DNA of 64,000 bases from Isoetes taiwanensis. Taxonomy: Eukaryota > Streptophyta > Lycopodiopsida > Isoetales > Isoetaceae. The stretch spans positions 8,498,109-8,562,108 of the forward strand of contig JAJEKV010000004.1 of assembly GCA_021234155.1 (NCBI GenBank), in the 5' to 3' direction. Shown one piece after another: positions 24,001 to 36,400 of this stretch. Position numbers and translations under genes: made by a program. Numbering within the stretch: position 1 is the stretch's first letter; each line of letters starts with the position of its first letter. The notes under the pieces are model-generated. The model had not been told where the DNA came from and made no database searches. It saw only the letters and a list, made by a program, of their open reading frames with translations.

Positions 24001-27000
24001 GCTGTACAAGAGGGAGATATCATTGTTTTCTCGGGCATCCAACATCCTTGCAGCAACTCATGAAGTATTATGGCAAGAAATGTATCTCTTAAAGCAAATA
24101 TAGATTTCTCCTTTCTCCCTTCTTGATGAGAGGCAGACCAGTTTGGAATGACGGACGCCTTTCTCAGAAACCAGAGCATTCTTTGAAGCATTGAAGATGG
24201 CGAATGGATCATCTTCCTAAGAATTAGATGCTTTTAGTGATAGAACATTTTATTGGCTTGGAGTCCGCACCCACCTTGCTGATCCATAATTTTGTATGTT
24301 TTCAATCTCATAGACCCTATGGGACTTTTGTAGACATTAATAAATCAACCCCCTCCCTCCTTCCGGGGTTTATTGGCATACCTGATAAGAGTACAAGATA
24401 ACCCTATGGGACTTTCGTAGACATTATTAAATCAATCCCCTCCCTCCTTCTGGGGTTTATTGGCATACCTCATAAGAGTACAAGAGATGATTGAAGATGT
24501 CTTCCTTGTCGTTCTTTAATACAGAGTAGTTTGAAAGGATGGGATGCAAATATTAATAAATGGCTCAGAAAGTGGGGAACATCCTTAGCTGAAATGCCAG
24601 CAGATAAGGCAGCAATATGTAGTTGGATTCAGACAACGGTGCAACAGAAAATGTAGTCTGATGGTGGGGAAAAGATGGTGTTCTATGGAGAAACAGTAAA
24701 TCCAAATCAACAACCGCACTTGGTTGAGGCAACATCCTTATTTATGCGGCGCACATTTTGTAGGCTGAGGTTAGCTCTCATTATCTTGGGCTTGAAGTGA
24801 AGATGAGTTGAACTGGGGGGATGAGGTTAAGCTACCATCTTGAAGTTGAAGTGGGGAGAAATGTTTCTAGACATTGGCGCAGTATGGATGACAGATGAAA
24901 TTGAGGACGAAGCTCACTTCATATTGCATTGCCCAATGTATGAAGCACACAGACTGAAGTATGGGATCACAACTGATTCTTTGCAAAAAAAATTGGTTTG
25001 CCAACTAGTGCAAGCGTTGGCTACTTAACAGAGGTGTATAGTATGAGAGAGTTATCAATAAACTCATATAAATGTTGTTACAAACTTTTTAATTTAGAGG
25101 AACGGTAGAGATGGATGTGCTAGTTAAGGCACATCATGCAAATAATTTTCTTATGAGTTCTGTACATGTATCTTCTAGATGGTCTCACCGAACTTTTCAA
25201 CTTCTTCCTCTTCCTGTCTCTCCCCTCCATATCCTGTGGCCTCAGTGAGTCAGTTTCCATTGCAAGGAATCAGACATGCCATCATAACTTATCACCATTT
25301 TGGCCCAACAACTACATCATCAGGACTACCATGTCAGCATGGTGGCCTTTCAGCACAGCTCCTGTGTCAGCCTGTGTCAGGACAATCGAGCGGTTGTACC
25401 AGCTGAAGATAACTGTTATCTTTACAAGTATACTGAAGATTCAGCTCCCTTTGTAACTTTGAATTCTTTTTTCTCGTTTGAATGGTTTTGATTTTGGTTA
25501 GTATTTGTGCAGGTTGATAGGGAAGAACGACCAGATGTCGACAAGGTTAAAACCTTTTGTTACATGAGCAGAAGCTTCTTGGTTTGAGTCTATAACATTG
25601 TTTCATTTGACTGTTAGGTGTATATGACATTTGTTCAAGCATCTCAGGGTGGTGGTGGTTGGCCTATGAGTGTGTTCTTGACACCCGAATTGAAACCCAT
25701 CGTGGGGGGTACATATTTCCCACCTAATGATGCATTTGGGCGTCCTGGGTTCAAGTCGGTTCTCAGGTGAAATATATATCCTATTAATAGCATTCTGGCC
25801 ATGCCATTCATAATCAAGTTAACTATTGAGTTTTTCTGTGCGTGTTTTTTCTTATTGATCATAAACTCGCTGTTTAAGTAGGCAGGTAAAGAGGATCTGG
25901 GATGCGAAAAAGGATGTTATTCGCGCCACAGGGGATCATGTAGTTCAGCAGCTTGCTGAAGCAGCAGCCATATCTTCTCCAACACAGAATGTAGAGAAAA
26001 CTTTTGGGGAGCAGGCTCTTGATTTCTGTGCAAACCAGGTTGTTTGATTTTCTGTTGCTCTTAGTCATACTAGATAATTATATGCATGTCTTGCAGTTAA
26101 ACTTCATATTTCCACATATCTCCATATGTTTATGTGCGTCTACAAATGCATTTTTTTCTGAAAGAGGCACAATTTTGGATTCTAGTGGCATTGCAGTTGC
26201 TATGGTAGAATTCATGTGCACGTCACCAATATGGGGAACATGGTCATGAATTGTCACAATCAGTGCATATGAGAGGTTCAACAACTGCAGGATAGCTGAG
26301 GAGAAAATGGTTGTGGTGAGCTTGCATCTGTCATCTATTTAGAAGTCCTACGTGCATGGACAAAATGAGGGCCTATTGTGTTGTGAATGGACAAGTTGAA
26401 GCTTCTAATGCCAGGCAGCTCCAACAACCAAGAGATTGGTTATATAGGATTTAGGCATGGAGGAAATGTTCACTGGACAATTATAAGATGAGTTTATATT
26501 GTGTTGTGAATGGACAAGTTGATGCTTCTAATTCCAGGCAGCTTCAACAACCAAGAGATTGATTATATAGGATTTAGGCATGGAGAAAATGTTAGACTGA
26601 ACCATTATAAGATAAGTTTACTCGGAATCATATATAGACCCTATGGTCTAGCACAAAAAATAAAGAAAAAATTACAGGGCATTGCAAGATTATTTTAAAG
26701 AGGATTTATAACGATCTCCAGGATTTTAAAATAATCTCTTATAATTAAGAATTCATAGAACCAACTTCTCTCCAGCCACATACCACCAGCCATTGTAAAT
26801 GAGCTAACCCTCGTCTAACGAATTGAGTACCAAGAAGTCAAAGGCAAATGGCCAAGCAGATATTATTGTTTTGTATAGATAATCACTCGATTTAGTCTCC
26901 CTTGTGTATTCTCCCATGTGGACTGTTGAACTTTGATATATTGCTGTTGGTGGGGATGAGACTTGCAAGAAAAAAATATATGCTTAAAGAAATTCCTCTA

Positions 27001-30000
27001 TTTATTTAAATTTCTATTGAATGTCCATGAAATACTTAGATTGTGTTATGCCACGAGAGAGTCTGGCAGCATATCATTTACTGGGCAAATCCTTAATCCA
27101 TTCATACAATAAAGAATTTTGTTTGTCTGTAAAGTATGCTGCTATTGGTAATCATTAATCAAGTTTATTGATTGCATTGACCTCCTTCTAGTTGGGAATG
27201 TTACTTACAATAGGTCATATGAATAGCTTGCAGAAAGTTTTGATAAAAAACTTGGAGGCTTTGGTGGCCCACCAAAGTTTCCAAGGCCTGTTGCAACAAA
27301 TGCCATGTTATGGCAATACAAACGCTTGAAACGATTGAGAAATGAGAAATCTGCTGCCAAAGCTTTGGAGAGTGTGCTTTTTACCTTGAACTGCATGGGA
27401 AGGGGTGGCATTCATGATCACATTGGAGGAGGTTTTCATCGGTACAGCGTTGATGAGTATTGGCATGGTAAGGTTTCTCTTTCAACAATATCTTCACCTT
27501 GCATACATTGGTTCAGTTTGTTCACTTTTTATGGCCTTGGTCTTGGTTTTGGTTTCTGTATAATTAGAATCCACCCATGCCTGATATTTATGTTGGTATG
27601 ACTGACAAGGAACATGCTTGATGCAGTTCCACATTTTGAGAAGATGTTGTACGATCAAGCTCAACTTGTGAACATCTATTTAGACGCATTCATAATTGGA
27701 CAGGATGTTCGACATGCTTATGTTGTTCGTGACATATTAGACTACCTAAAAAGAGATATGACGCACGATAAAGGAGGCATTTTTTCTGCAGAAGATGCAG
27801 ATAGTGCTGAAAATGAAGCTGCGGCTAGAAAAAAAGAAGGTGCTTTTTATGTATGGACAAAGCAAGAGGTAAAACTCCTTTGTTTGTTTGAGCATAACAT
27901 AACGAAAAGTTGGAATAAAAAAGTGTGCTGTTGTTTCTAGATTGAGAATGTTTTAGGTCATGAATATGCCTCAATTTTTGTGGCACATTATTATGTAAAA
28001 GAAGGGGGAAACTGCAATTTATCTCGGATGAGTGATCCTCACAAAGAGTTTATTGGAAAAAATGTCCTCATTGAAAGGCAAGATCTATCTGAGACTGCAG
28101 AGAAATTTAAAAGGAGTACCGAAGAGATGTCAGATTTGCTTGGAAAATGCCGTAAAATACTTTTTGACTATCGAAATAAGAGACCTCGTCCTCATCGTGA
28201 TGATAAAATAATTGTCGCATGGAATGCATTAGCAATCTCAGCATTTGCCCGTGCATCTAGGATACTGAAGTGGGAGCCAAAACAGTCCCGACATCATTTT
28301 CCAGATACTGGCTGTGAGGTATGTGCATAAAATGTTTGTCAAAACTTGTGAAGCTTTCTGTCACATTATTATTTTGTATACTTATTTTACAGCCGGACGA
28401 ATACCTTCTTATAGCAGAGAGAATTGCCATCTTTATAAGGGATCATTTATTTGATGCTAGTATAATGCGTCTACAGCGTTGTTTCTTGGATGGTCCATCA
28501 AAGGCCCCTGGATTTCTTGATGATTATGCTTTTCTTGTTGCTGCACTTATTGACTTGTATGAAATTGGTGGATCAACAAAATGGTTATCATGGGCGATTG
28601 AACTTCAAAAAATACAGGTCATGGCATTTCCTTAGCAGTTCTCTTCTTATTATCTGCGTGTGTAGGTTAGTTATGTGGTAGGTTTCATGATGTAGCTTAG
28701 AAGACCATGGCAAGTTTTGGAGTATTAAATCCACAAGTACAAGAAAGAACATTGAACTATGGGACATGCTTTGCACTATGCCCAATGATTAGCTCTTTTG
28801 CTATCTGATCTGTGATTTCTTCTTCAAAGGTTGGATGCTTACCCTGTTATAGGATATCCACCTTTTTTTAATAGTTCGCAATTGAAAGAGTTTCTTTTCC
28901 TTTGCAAAGGCATTTTTTAAAGTTTTGACTGTTCTCAATGTCGTTCATTTACATCCTTTTAAGTAATAATGTTCTCTAAGAAGCATACCTTGAGGTATGT
29001 ATCTCGGGAATTCTAAAATGCAACCTACAAGATGGTAAGATGTCTACTTTTAAGTACATGTAATTAAATTGATGAACTTGTGGGGGAAGGCGCATCTACT
29101 TTTCTCAGGAAGGTCCCTGATCTGCTACATTATCATGTTTCTTTCAGGATGAATTGTTCCTTGATAAAGCTGGAGGAGGTTACTATGGGACTCCCGAAGG
29201 AGATGCATCTATATTGTTTCGTGTAAAAGAAGATTATGATGGTGCAGAACCATCAGGGAATTCTATTGCAGCTCTTAACCTTATTCGTTTGTCTTCCTTC
29301 GTTTCTGGAGAAAAATCTAAAGCTTATTTGCAACAAGCAGAGCATTTGCTGGTATATAATTATGTTTTTAACTCTATAGAATTTAGACGAATCTTCTTTT
29401 CTGCTAGTTTAGGTGAGATTATTCACTCTTTTCTGCTTCTGTTTGCTGAAATTCAATCGCCACTTGCAGATATGTAGCATCGATTGTCGTTGATTTTTTT
29501 TCAGAAGTGCTAAGTTGGTATCTTGTGCTGTCTCACCAAATCAGACACGCATTCTTGTTGAGTGTAATCCAGTTGAAGACACAATGTAGCTGTCATGTCC
29601 TCTGTTGTATAAAGTAGCCGTTGCACCTAGATTAGTTGGTCCATTTTGTGAAAGCTTTTCGCTCATTCCATAGCTGCTATAAATTTGAATCAGGTTATAT
29701 TGCTAGAGGAAATCGATTAGGTAAAGATGGCAAGTTCTACCCTTACCTGATGTCTCTAAAAGAATGTTTTTGATTTGTTTTTGTGGGCATTATTAAGTAC
29801 CAACTTAAGCTCTAGCTATTTGTCCAAATGTGGACTTCGGATTTTTATATGCAAAAGGATTGTACGATGGGCTGACTTGCATATTATACAGGCTATTTTT
29901 GAGAACAGGGTACGAGAGGTTGCAGTGGCGCTTCCGATGATGTGTTGTGCTTTTGACCTCTTTTCTGTGCCTTCAAAATGCCAAGTGGTTATTGCAGGTT

Positions 30001-30408
30001 CAAAGAAGAGCCATGCCTCCAATGCACTAGTCACTGCAGTTTTCTCATCTTATAATCCCATGATGTCTGTAAGTATCGAAGCTTCAAATATTCAAAGCGG
30101 TAGTCTTGAAAACTTTGGCATGTATAAGGGGTGCATCATGTTTATTCGTTCTATTGCTACGTTAATGTTTCCATCTTGATGTCCGTCATTTGTTTTCTCT
30201 GACCCCTATTTGCATGTTGTAGGTTATACAAGTTGATGTTCTTGATGAAGAAGACAAGGAATTTTGGCAGGCTTACAATCCAGCTGTATTTTCCATGGCA
30301 GAAAAGCATGCCACAGGAGATCCAGTTGCATATGTCTGTCAGAATTTTACATGCCAAGCACCTGTAAATGACCCTGCTAGCTTAGAGCAGCTTTTAAAAG
30401 AACATTGA
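18034..30408 (+). CDS. SPATA20/SSP411-like thioredoxin-fold (DUF255, YyaL-type) protein, 14 exons
   Basis: Exons, all with GT-AG borders and matching phases: 18034-18219, 18763-18835, 19882-19903, 20547-20625, 25513-25545, 25618-25766, 25882-26038, 27227-27467, 27627-27868, 27941-28318, 28393-28617, 29148-29351, 29892-30068, 30223-30408 (TGA). They give 783 aa, the usual length for eukaryotic SPATA20. An N-terminal thioredoxin-like domain carries [29 protein letters not shown], the redox motif CHWCHVM and [13 protein letters not shown]. The rest is the (alpha/alpha)6-barrel-like region with [41 protein letters not shown] and GFLDDYAF. The family's biochemical role is poorly defined: thioredoxin-like, proposed chaperone or sugar-epimerase-like fold. 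The first 30 residues are basic, serine-containing and acid-free, so an organelle presequence is possible. A second in-frame ATG at 18124 (MASSGSSG) is an alternative start. Confidence 0.95.
19882..19903 (+). other. 22-nt micro-exon (exon 3) of the SPATA20-like gene
   Basis: The bases between CTACAG and GTATGTG encode VGYSTCH and part of W. They are the only way to join exon 2 (ending in IFLS) to exon 4 (starting in CHVMEVESF) with correct phase. The motif CHWC is thereby divided between exons 3 and 4. Confidence 0.9.
22440..22611 (+). repeat. Fragment of a plus-strand non-LTR element
   Basis: In intron 4, a reading with [19 protein letters not shown] (about 22550-22610) nearly copies the minus-strand LINE protein at 23200-23240. 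The same family therefore occurs here in the opposite orientation. It is cut off where the AAAG tail of the minus-strand copy begins. Confidence 0.7.
22612..24240 (-). mobile_element. 5'-truncated LINE in intron 4, C-terminal ORF2 region
   Basis: Minus-strand frames 24212-23889, 23935-23405 and 23360-22989 are consecutive pieces of one protein with frameshifts. Recognisable are the post-RT segment ([17 protein letters not shown], then [20 protein letters not shown]) and the terminal region ([34 protein letters not shown]). The element's 3' end carries GACGTTAATAAATC and an (AAAG)n tail (complement at 22613-22629). The RT core is absent. The family also occurs at 39556-40190 and 52635-54303. 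Confidence 0.82.
24241..24313 (+). repeat. Probable continuation of the interrupted plus-strand LINE 3' part
   Basis: It leads without a break into the LINE 3'-end word CATAGACCCTATGGGACTT...GTAGACATTAATAAATC on the plus strand. It fits as the downstream half of the copy interrupted at 22611, but similarity in this short piece cannot be shown by eye. Confidence 0.4.
24314..24487 (+). repeat. Tandem duplication, two 87-bp units, of a LINE 3' end
   Basis: Units 24314-24400 and 24401-24487 differ at only a few positions. Each contains CCCTATGGGACTTT, GTAGACATTA, CCCTCCCTCCTTC and GGGGTTTATTGGCATACCT. Confidence 0.9.
24830..25030 (+). pseudogene. Degenerate LINE C-terminal fragment
   Basis: The plus-strand frame 24840-25028 contains [22 protein letters not shown], the same C-terminal signature (EDE-HF-L-CP-Y) as the other LINE copies, but at low similarity. 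It is isolated within intron 4. Confidence 0.65.
26374..26620 (+). repeat. Tandem duplication of about 123 bp in intron 7
   Basis: Two adjacent units (26374-26496 and 26497-26620) share TTGTGTTGTGAATGGACAAG, CAACAACCAAGAGATTG and ATATAGGATTTAGGCATGGA with scattered mismatches. The function is unknown, and it lies well inside the intron. Confidence 0.88.
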
Positions 30409-32031
30409 TGCTGTGAGTTTGATAGGTTATATATAAGTCAATGATAGATAGCTTTGGCCTATGTACTTTCCATGGCAGGAAATCCATTTGCAAACATGCA
30501 AAGCTCTGAAGGTGTACATTTTGCACATAAAACAAATATAATTCCATGGATGTAAAGGCACATCTACAAAGGCCTTGTACATCAATGTATTAATGTGTTA
30601 ATGTGTTAATGGTTTTTTTGTGCATTGGATGAAAGTATAGTCGTGAGAATATGCAAATCAAGGGTGTCAGATTTTACATCTCACACCCCCATATATCAAC
30701 ACGCTCCCCATACGCTCTATATACGTACACTAATAACAATGCATGCAAAATAAAAAACAACAGCACCTAAGGTTCCCACAATCCCGAACCAACAGAGAGT
30801 ACTTGTATCCAAACAAAAGATGCTTTCATATATGGGGGCGTAATCACAATGTGGAGAACAGGTCTATACCAATTTATACGAATTAAGGCGTCCTTACTGA
30901 AACCCCTTCTAGCAACAAGTTTTAGACAAAGTGTGAATCTAAGATCTCTTGCTCAGCTTAAAATAGTCCAACACAAAGACGATATGGGGGCTAAACAAGG
31001 CTTAAATCCCTGTAGCTTCTGGTATTCATATCAATAACATCGATGGCCTGCTACAAACAGCTGAATCCATAAAACAAAAAGTCTGTACATTGAATTTGTT
31101 CATGCCGGACTCTATCCGAACTGGACCTGTGTTGCCGACCTGTACAGAAACCAACGAAACAGGATATCTTCATGTTTGCTGCCGATTTGTTCATCTATGT
31201 AGTTGCTGTCCATATCTAAGCTATAATTAAGTGCTAAAATCACAACATGAACAAGGATCTAAACCACAGCTTACTCCCCCTTCACCTTATGATTACCCGA
31301 TCTACATCAGTTACCTCCAAGGCAATCAGAATTGGCCTCAATCAAATCTTACCTCCGTTATCAATACACTCCGAAGATGCTTCATTTGGGCAGAGGCGCC
31401 TATATCGGGCTGTTCTTAGCAGCCCCCATGAACCCAGGAGCTGCTATTTCCGACCATGCAAAGCAGGCAAAAAAAAAAAAAGAACGCCCCTCAGACCATA
31501 CACAAAAAAATCCGAAGTCCCCCTTTTTCCGGCCCACCTACGTCCAAATCTTAGGAAAGAGATATTTTGGGGACGTAATGATATGAACCAAATTACAACG
31601 TATGTGAAGCTTATTCTCCTACATAAAGAACTACATATTTTTGCATATAAAATTTTTGAGCAAACCTTGCAAACCCCCCCCCCCCCCCCTCCCCTTTTTA
31701 TGTGTACTAAATATGGGCATGTGTTGAATTAAATAACATAGCAAGTTTTCATAGAATGGGCACCTTAAATAAATGGTAAACCTTTGCACTTGAAAATCCA
31801 AAACTGTATTGAGTAGAAAGCATTGGGTTATAGTAACCAATACCATGGTATTCCATATTTCAAAGAGGAAAAGGCTCAAAGGAAATATAGCTGGTAGGAA
31901 TTAAACACTAAAATTTAGGGTTTGAAAATTCCTTTTGACTTGAGTAAGTGCAACCTCGAGATATGGCAAGTGGCATGCAGGCAGCATTTATGTTAATATT
32001 TTGCCCTAGAAAAGCATAGTGGTTAACTGAG
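30409..32031. other. Intergenic: 3' flank of the SPATA20-like gene, poly-C tract, no gene seen
   Basis: The first 200 bases must hold the 3' UTR; TTAATGTGTTAATG repeats occur near 30590. A C16 run lies at 31674-31689, followed by TCCCC. A-runs lie near 31466-31480. Short open frames here have no recognisable domains and are not called. Confidence 0.55.
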
Positions 32032-35000
32032 ATGGAATCTGATTCAGATGGGATCTTGTGTAGTAGTGATTCCGAAGAGTCTTGGACGCTTCAGCCAGAA
32101 ACCAACAAAGAGTTATTGTGGTATGAAATTTCTATAAGGCTCTATGGTGCCAAACGAGGTTATAGTAAAGGAAATAGCAGTCATGGTGCAAAGAGAGGTG
32201 GAGGCTTCAATAGAAGATCAAGCTATCATAGAGATAATGCAAATATGGAGCAATATGTCCTTAAAACACACTTTAATGAGGATGAATCTAAGGACGATGA
32301 ACTTCAGGTAAGAGTGATGCATTGATTCTATTTTAGGGGTTGCAAAAGGCTGGATTTGGAACATCCTAAAATAGGTCCTCTACTCATCCTAAAAAGTTGT
32401 TTTAAGATCCTTTGTCAAGGCTGCAACATGAAGGGTCATAAAGAAAAACTGGGAAAAAGATGTGCAGGTGTGCATTGCAGCATAAGGAAATATGATTATT
32501 AAAACAGGTGTACATGTATGGTAAATAAATCAATAAAGATTGAGGTTTTGTCTCAAAATTCAGAGTTATAACTCTATTAGATGAAATAACATGTTTGTAT
32601 AGGAAGTAAACCTTCTCATTTGAATCTATTGTTGTCTTAGTAAGTTTTTCTGTATCAAGGGCAAAAAAGGTGCAATGGGTAAAGGGCGAAGAGCCAAGAA
32701 ATACCCATAGTACATTTTGGCCCTTGTAGGATTACCAGGTCTATTGCTAATTTCTACATGATTGGCTGCATGTACGTGGTATTTCTTTTCTGATTGCGTT
32801 ACTTTTGCTGTTATGGTATATAAGGACTATATGGATCATATTCGAAGGCTTAAAAGGAAGCATGACTTGCTCAAACTAATGTTTATCTTCTACTAAGTCA
32901 TGTTTAGATACAAGCTGATGTTTTAAAGAACATATATTTTATGCCTTAAGTTAGTTATATTGGATATTTAGGCAGGACATATAGTTTTTTTGAGCGCCCA
33001 CTAGATATTGAAAATGGTCTTTTCTAAGATATGAAGAGGCACAATATTTTAAGAGTTATAATTCCCTGTTTTCTAAGCATTTTGGCAGTAAAAATCCCGG
33101 CTTTTTAAATATATTGTGGTAGTCCAAAAACAGGGTATGGATTTGGGGTTTAAAAACTGTATGCTAAAGCCATTGTGGCACAAGGAATGAAATATTTTCT
33201 TAGCATTATGATGAATATGTTATTCAGCCTGTTATGCATATCTAGAACAAGATATACTAAAAGATAGACCGAGATTCAGAGAAAATGGCTTTCTCTAAAT
33301 CAAAAGTTTTTAAGATAAATTATAAGATTTATATAAGATGTGTCTACTTGAAAACTAATTATATGTTGTTTGAACTACAAAGTTTATTTATGGAATAAAC
33401 ATGTGACAGAGTGCATAACTATGAAATTGGTAATTAAAGCAAGAGAGCTGGGAAGAAAAATGCAGACATAAATAGATAGTGTAGTCTGCTGCATGTTAAA
33501 AGAAAGACAATAACCCTTTATGGCTAACAGTGGGTTGTACACATGAAAAAGTAATAGTAGATACTGGTAATATATATAATAGTGATTTTTGGACTTACCA
33601 AAATGGTACTTAAGATAATGTTAGCATGAGATATGTTAAAAAAGCTAAAAGTGGACATTTGCATGGACACATGTAAAAGGGATTTGCATGTTTCTTTGCT
33701 CTAAAGATATCGATCCCATAGATTATGTATTTGGGTTGTGGTGTAAAAAATACTAAAGTCACATGACTCAGGAACCATAGGTTGATGTACCATCTTACTT
33801 TTACTAGACTAAAGTATGGATGATGAGGCTACTAAGGGATTGACGAAGTATCTTGAACTGCTAGTAGAGTTGTTGCTCAGACTAGTTGTTTTCGGGTTTT
33901 TTAGATACTTCATTTCTTTGGTCTTACCAGAGATGCATCTTCTCTATTTGGTAAATAAATTAGCTCTACTTTGAAAACTGATAAAGAAGAATACTAATCT
34001 AAGTGGTTCTATGTATTCAGGATAATGATGAAATACAAGCTGAATACAATATGGAGTTTGCTTCACCTGCTTGGAACAAAGTACTTAGTCCACTAGGATA
34101 TGGAAGCAGCACAATTGCTTGCTTGAGTTATGGAGTACAGACATATCCTAAAGTGCATTATGCAATACAGTTATCCTAAAGTGCATATGCTTCTACTGGA
34201 AAGGGAGGTAGCAAGGAAACCTAAAGAACTCTTGGCAGTATCCCATCTGGGTTTTAACGATTGGCTTGCTCTTGTACCCAAGATAAACAAAACCGGTGAT
34301 GAATGGGAGGATGCCAAAAAAATTATTGAAGAAATATATGATGCTCTACCAGACAAAGTCTATAATTGGACCATGAAGGAGGATAAGGCAAAAAGACAAA
34401 ATCAAGAACTCATGTCTTGGCAGCTCTGTTTGTGAGAAAGGTATAGAGGAAAACAATGACGAAGCTGATGAAGACCCCTTTGGGGAATCTTTGCTCTCAG
34501 AGGAAGACAAAAAGAGCATGAATCAAAAGGCAACAAATGGAAAAGATAAGGATGATAGGGAATTCAACTTTACTCTCCATAGATGTCTCGTGTTTCCTAT
34601 CATACCTAAGGTTAGTCGAGGGCATGCATGCCCTATTTTGCAATCCAGGAATACGGTGAACCAAGAATTTTGGGGCGTTAGCCCCTATCAGTAGGGATTC
34701 CTGACTAATGCTTGGGGGCATCACACCAGAACATGAAAGACCTGCCAAAATTGCAGTAGAAAAACTGGAAAAAGTAGTGCACAAGGAAAAATTCAAGCTA
34801 AAAATAGACCACAGGTTTTTTGACAAAAGGTGCGCCAAGGATGACCACATATATTTAAGGCAAAAAGGGCACATGGCCTATTCTACAATTCCTAGGGATG
34901 GATCCTATCTAAAGAGGGTTTGGAGGACCATGTGTCCATATTTTAAATGTGGCTGTGAACCTAGAGTCAAGGGAAATCCATGTAAAGATAACACGACATG

Positions 35001-35500
35001 GCTAGACCATGCGGTCTGATACATGTTCAACAATCTGGACAATGTATTTCGTGACATGGCAACAGTGGCACAAATGGTTTTTATGAAGAAATTCCTTAAA
35101 ACAACTCTAAGGGATGGGATTATATCCTACATCTCATATATGCTGGCTGCTGATCCATGGGAGAATTTCAAATTGAATGTATCTCATGGCAAGATGGCGG
35201 TTATATGTGAGAAGAGTATCAAATCGGTTACCTTTATGTTAAATCTTGAGGCGAGATCTAGTAACAGCTTCAATAAAAGAGCTAAGCCTAGCAAAGGAAA
35301 AATAGGAACGATAGTGGCAGGAAAGGAATATAGTTCTCCTCGCATTACTGTAGTACCTAAGTAAAGCCTTTCTAGCATGGCAGAAAATTCAATTGTAGAG
35401 AATGTAAGAACATCAAGTACACTCAAGAAATCAATGACCAAAAAGATAAGAATCAAATGGAGGCGAATGGAGCAGCTCAACAACTCAAATATTAAAAAGA
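32032..35500 (+). pseudogene. Decayed multi-segment reading frame of unrecognised family
   Basis: Segments in order: 32032-32307, an acidic and glycine/arginine-rich frame (MESDSDG, KRGGGFNRRSSYHR) ending at a good donor (CAG/GTAAGAG); 34021-34189, resumed in the same phase after a CAG acceptor; 34190-34435 (FNDWLALVPKINKTGDEWEDAKK); 34436-34692 in another frame (acidic, EEDKKSMNQK); and 34708-35364 with one internal TGA at 35017-35019 (CPYFKCGCEPRVKGNPC, MLAADPWENFKLN, then a basic tail). A Cys-containing remnant (FNCRECKN) lies near 35380-35410. A 27- to 28-bp duplication of TATCCTAAAGTGCAT at about 34143-34186 causes one frame break. It could be a gag-like protein of a decayed element or virus-like insertion, or a dead lineage-specific gene. 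I do not recognise it. Confidence 0.45.
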
Positions 35501-35565
35501 GGTATGTCATTTGGTTTAAATGACAAACATTTAAGCAAAACAGGATAAGTAATTATGTATTTAGC

Positions 35566-36400
35566 ATATTTTTTTTTTTTTTTGAAGAACGACAAACTTT
35601 ATTGAAACTCCAAGCCAAAAGCAAAATACAAATGCAGAGGCAGGAATAAAGTCTCAGAGGATAATCATGATCCACTGAGTAGAACCACCAGCTTATGCAT
35701 AAGACAACACACTCAAATAGGACTCAAATATCAACTGTCGCTTGGTAGGAGCAAGCGAAGAGCAATGGTAGGCCTTAGCGATTCTAGCTTGTGCGTCTTG
35801 CAGAACAACTGCAGGAGGAATATCCAAACCCTGAAAGATACACAGTCTTCTGCGCTTCTAGATGGACCACAACAACCATCCTGATGCTAAATGAAATGCT
35901 TGGCTCCGCAACTTATTCCAAGTATCCGGATAAATAGCCAGAAGCACTTGCTGGCTTGTCAATGTCACATGAAAAAGAGAAAGCAGCCAAGACCAAACAA
36001 GCTGGAGATGAACACATAAAAAGAAACAATGCTCAATGGTCTCGTCCCTTTGCTTGCACAGTGGGCAGAGTGCTGACACTCGAGGATCAAATCTGTGGAC
36101 AAGCACATTCACACGAGGGCATCTGTGAAGAATCTGCCACCAAAGCACAGCCACCTTAGGATGGAGTAGTTTATCCCAAGCCCAAGTCCACATACGTCTC
36201 CAATTAGGAGGTGAAAGCTGAAGGGGATGGCGGAAGGATATCACTATTGACAAACAGCCTATACATAGAGTTCACAAGCCTATGCTCGTGAACACTCTGG
36301 TGGGAAACCCACATGCACCCTTCAATAGTCTCTGAAGCAACCAATGGCAGAGTACTAGCAACCTTTTGCCAAATAGGTCTGTCCCATCGAGACAATGAGA
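35566..36400 (-). mobile_element. 5'-truncated L1-type LINE with zf-RVT domain and poly(A) tail
   Basis: On the minus strand, 36253-35858 encodes a plant L1 zinc-binding domain found after reverse transcriptase: WAWDKLLHPKVAVLWWQILH, then LCPLCKQRDETIEHCFFLC. A frame-shifted piece upstream (36395-36204, SRWDRPIWQKVASTLP) precedes it. The 3' end reads AATAAAGTTTGTCGTTCTTC followed by an A tail (T run at 35569-35584 on the plus strand). The clade differs from the other LINEs in the window, which have microsatellite tails. Confidence 0.85.

Noticed and set aside
30660-30740. Possible degraded LTR end on the minus strand (GGGGAGCGTG, complement of CACGCTCCCC)
   Set aside because: Only a short resemblance to the GGGGAGCGTCACA end of LTR-B, with no second end or internal sequence nearby.
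31231-31732. Overlapping 161-, 84- and 62-codon plus-strand frames
   Set aside because: Proline/lysine-rich translation through A- and C-runs, no domain, no splice signals.
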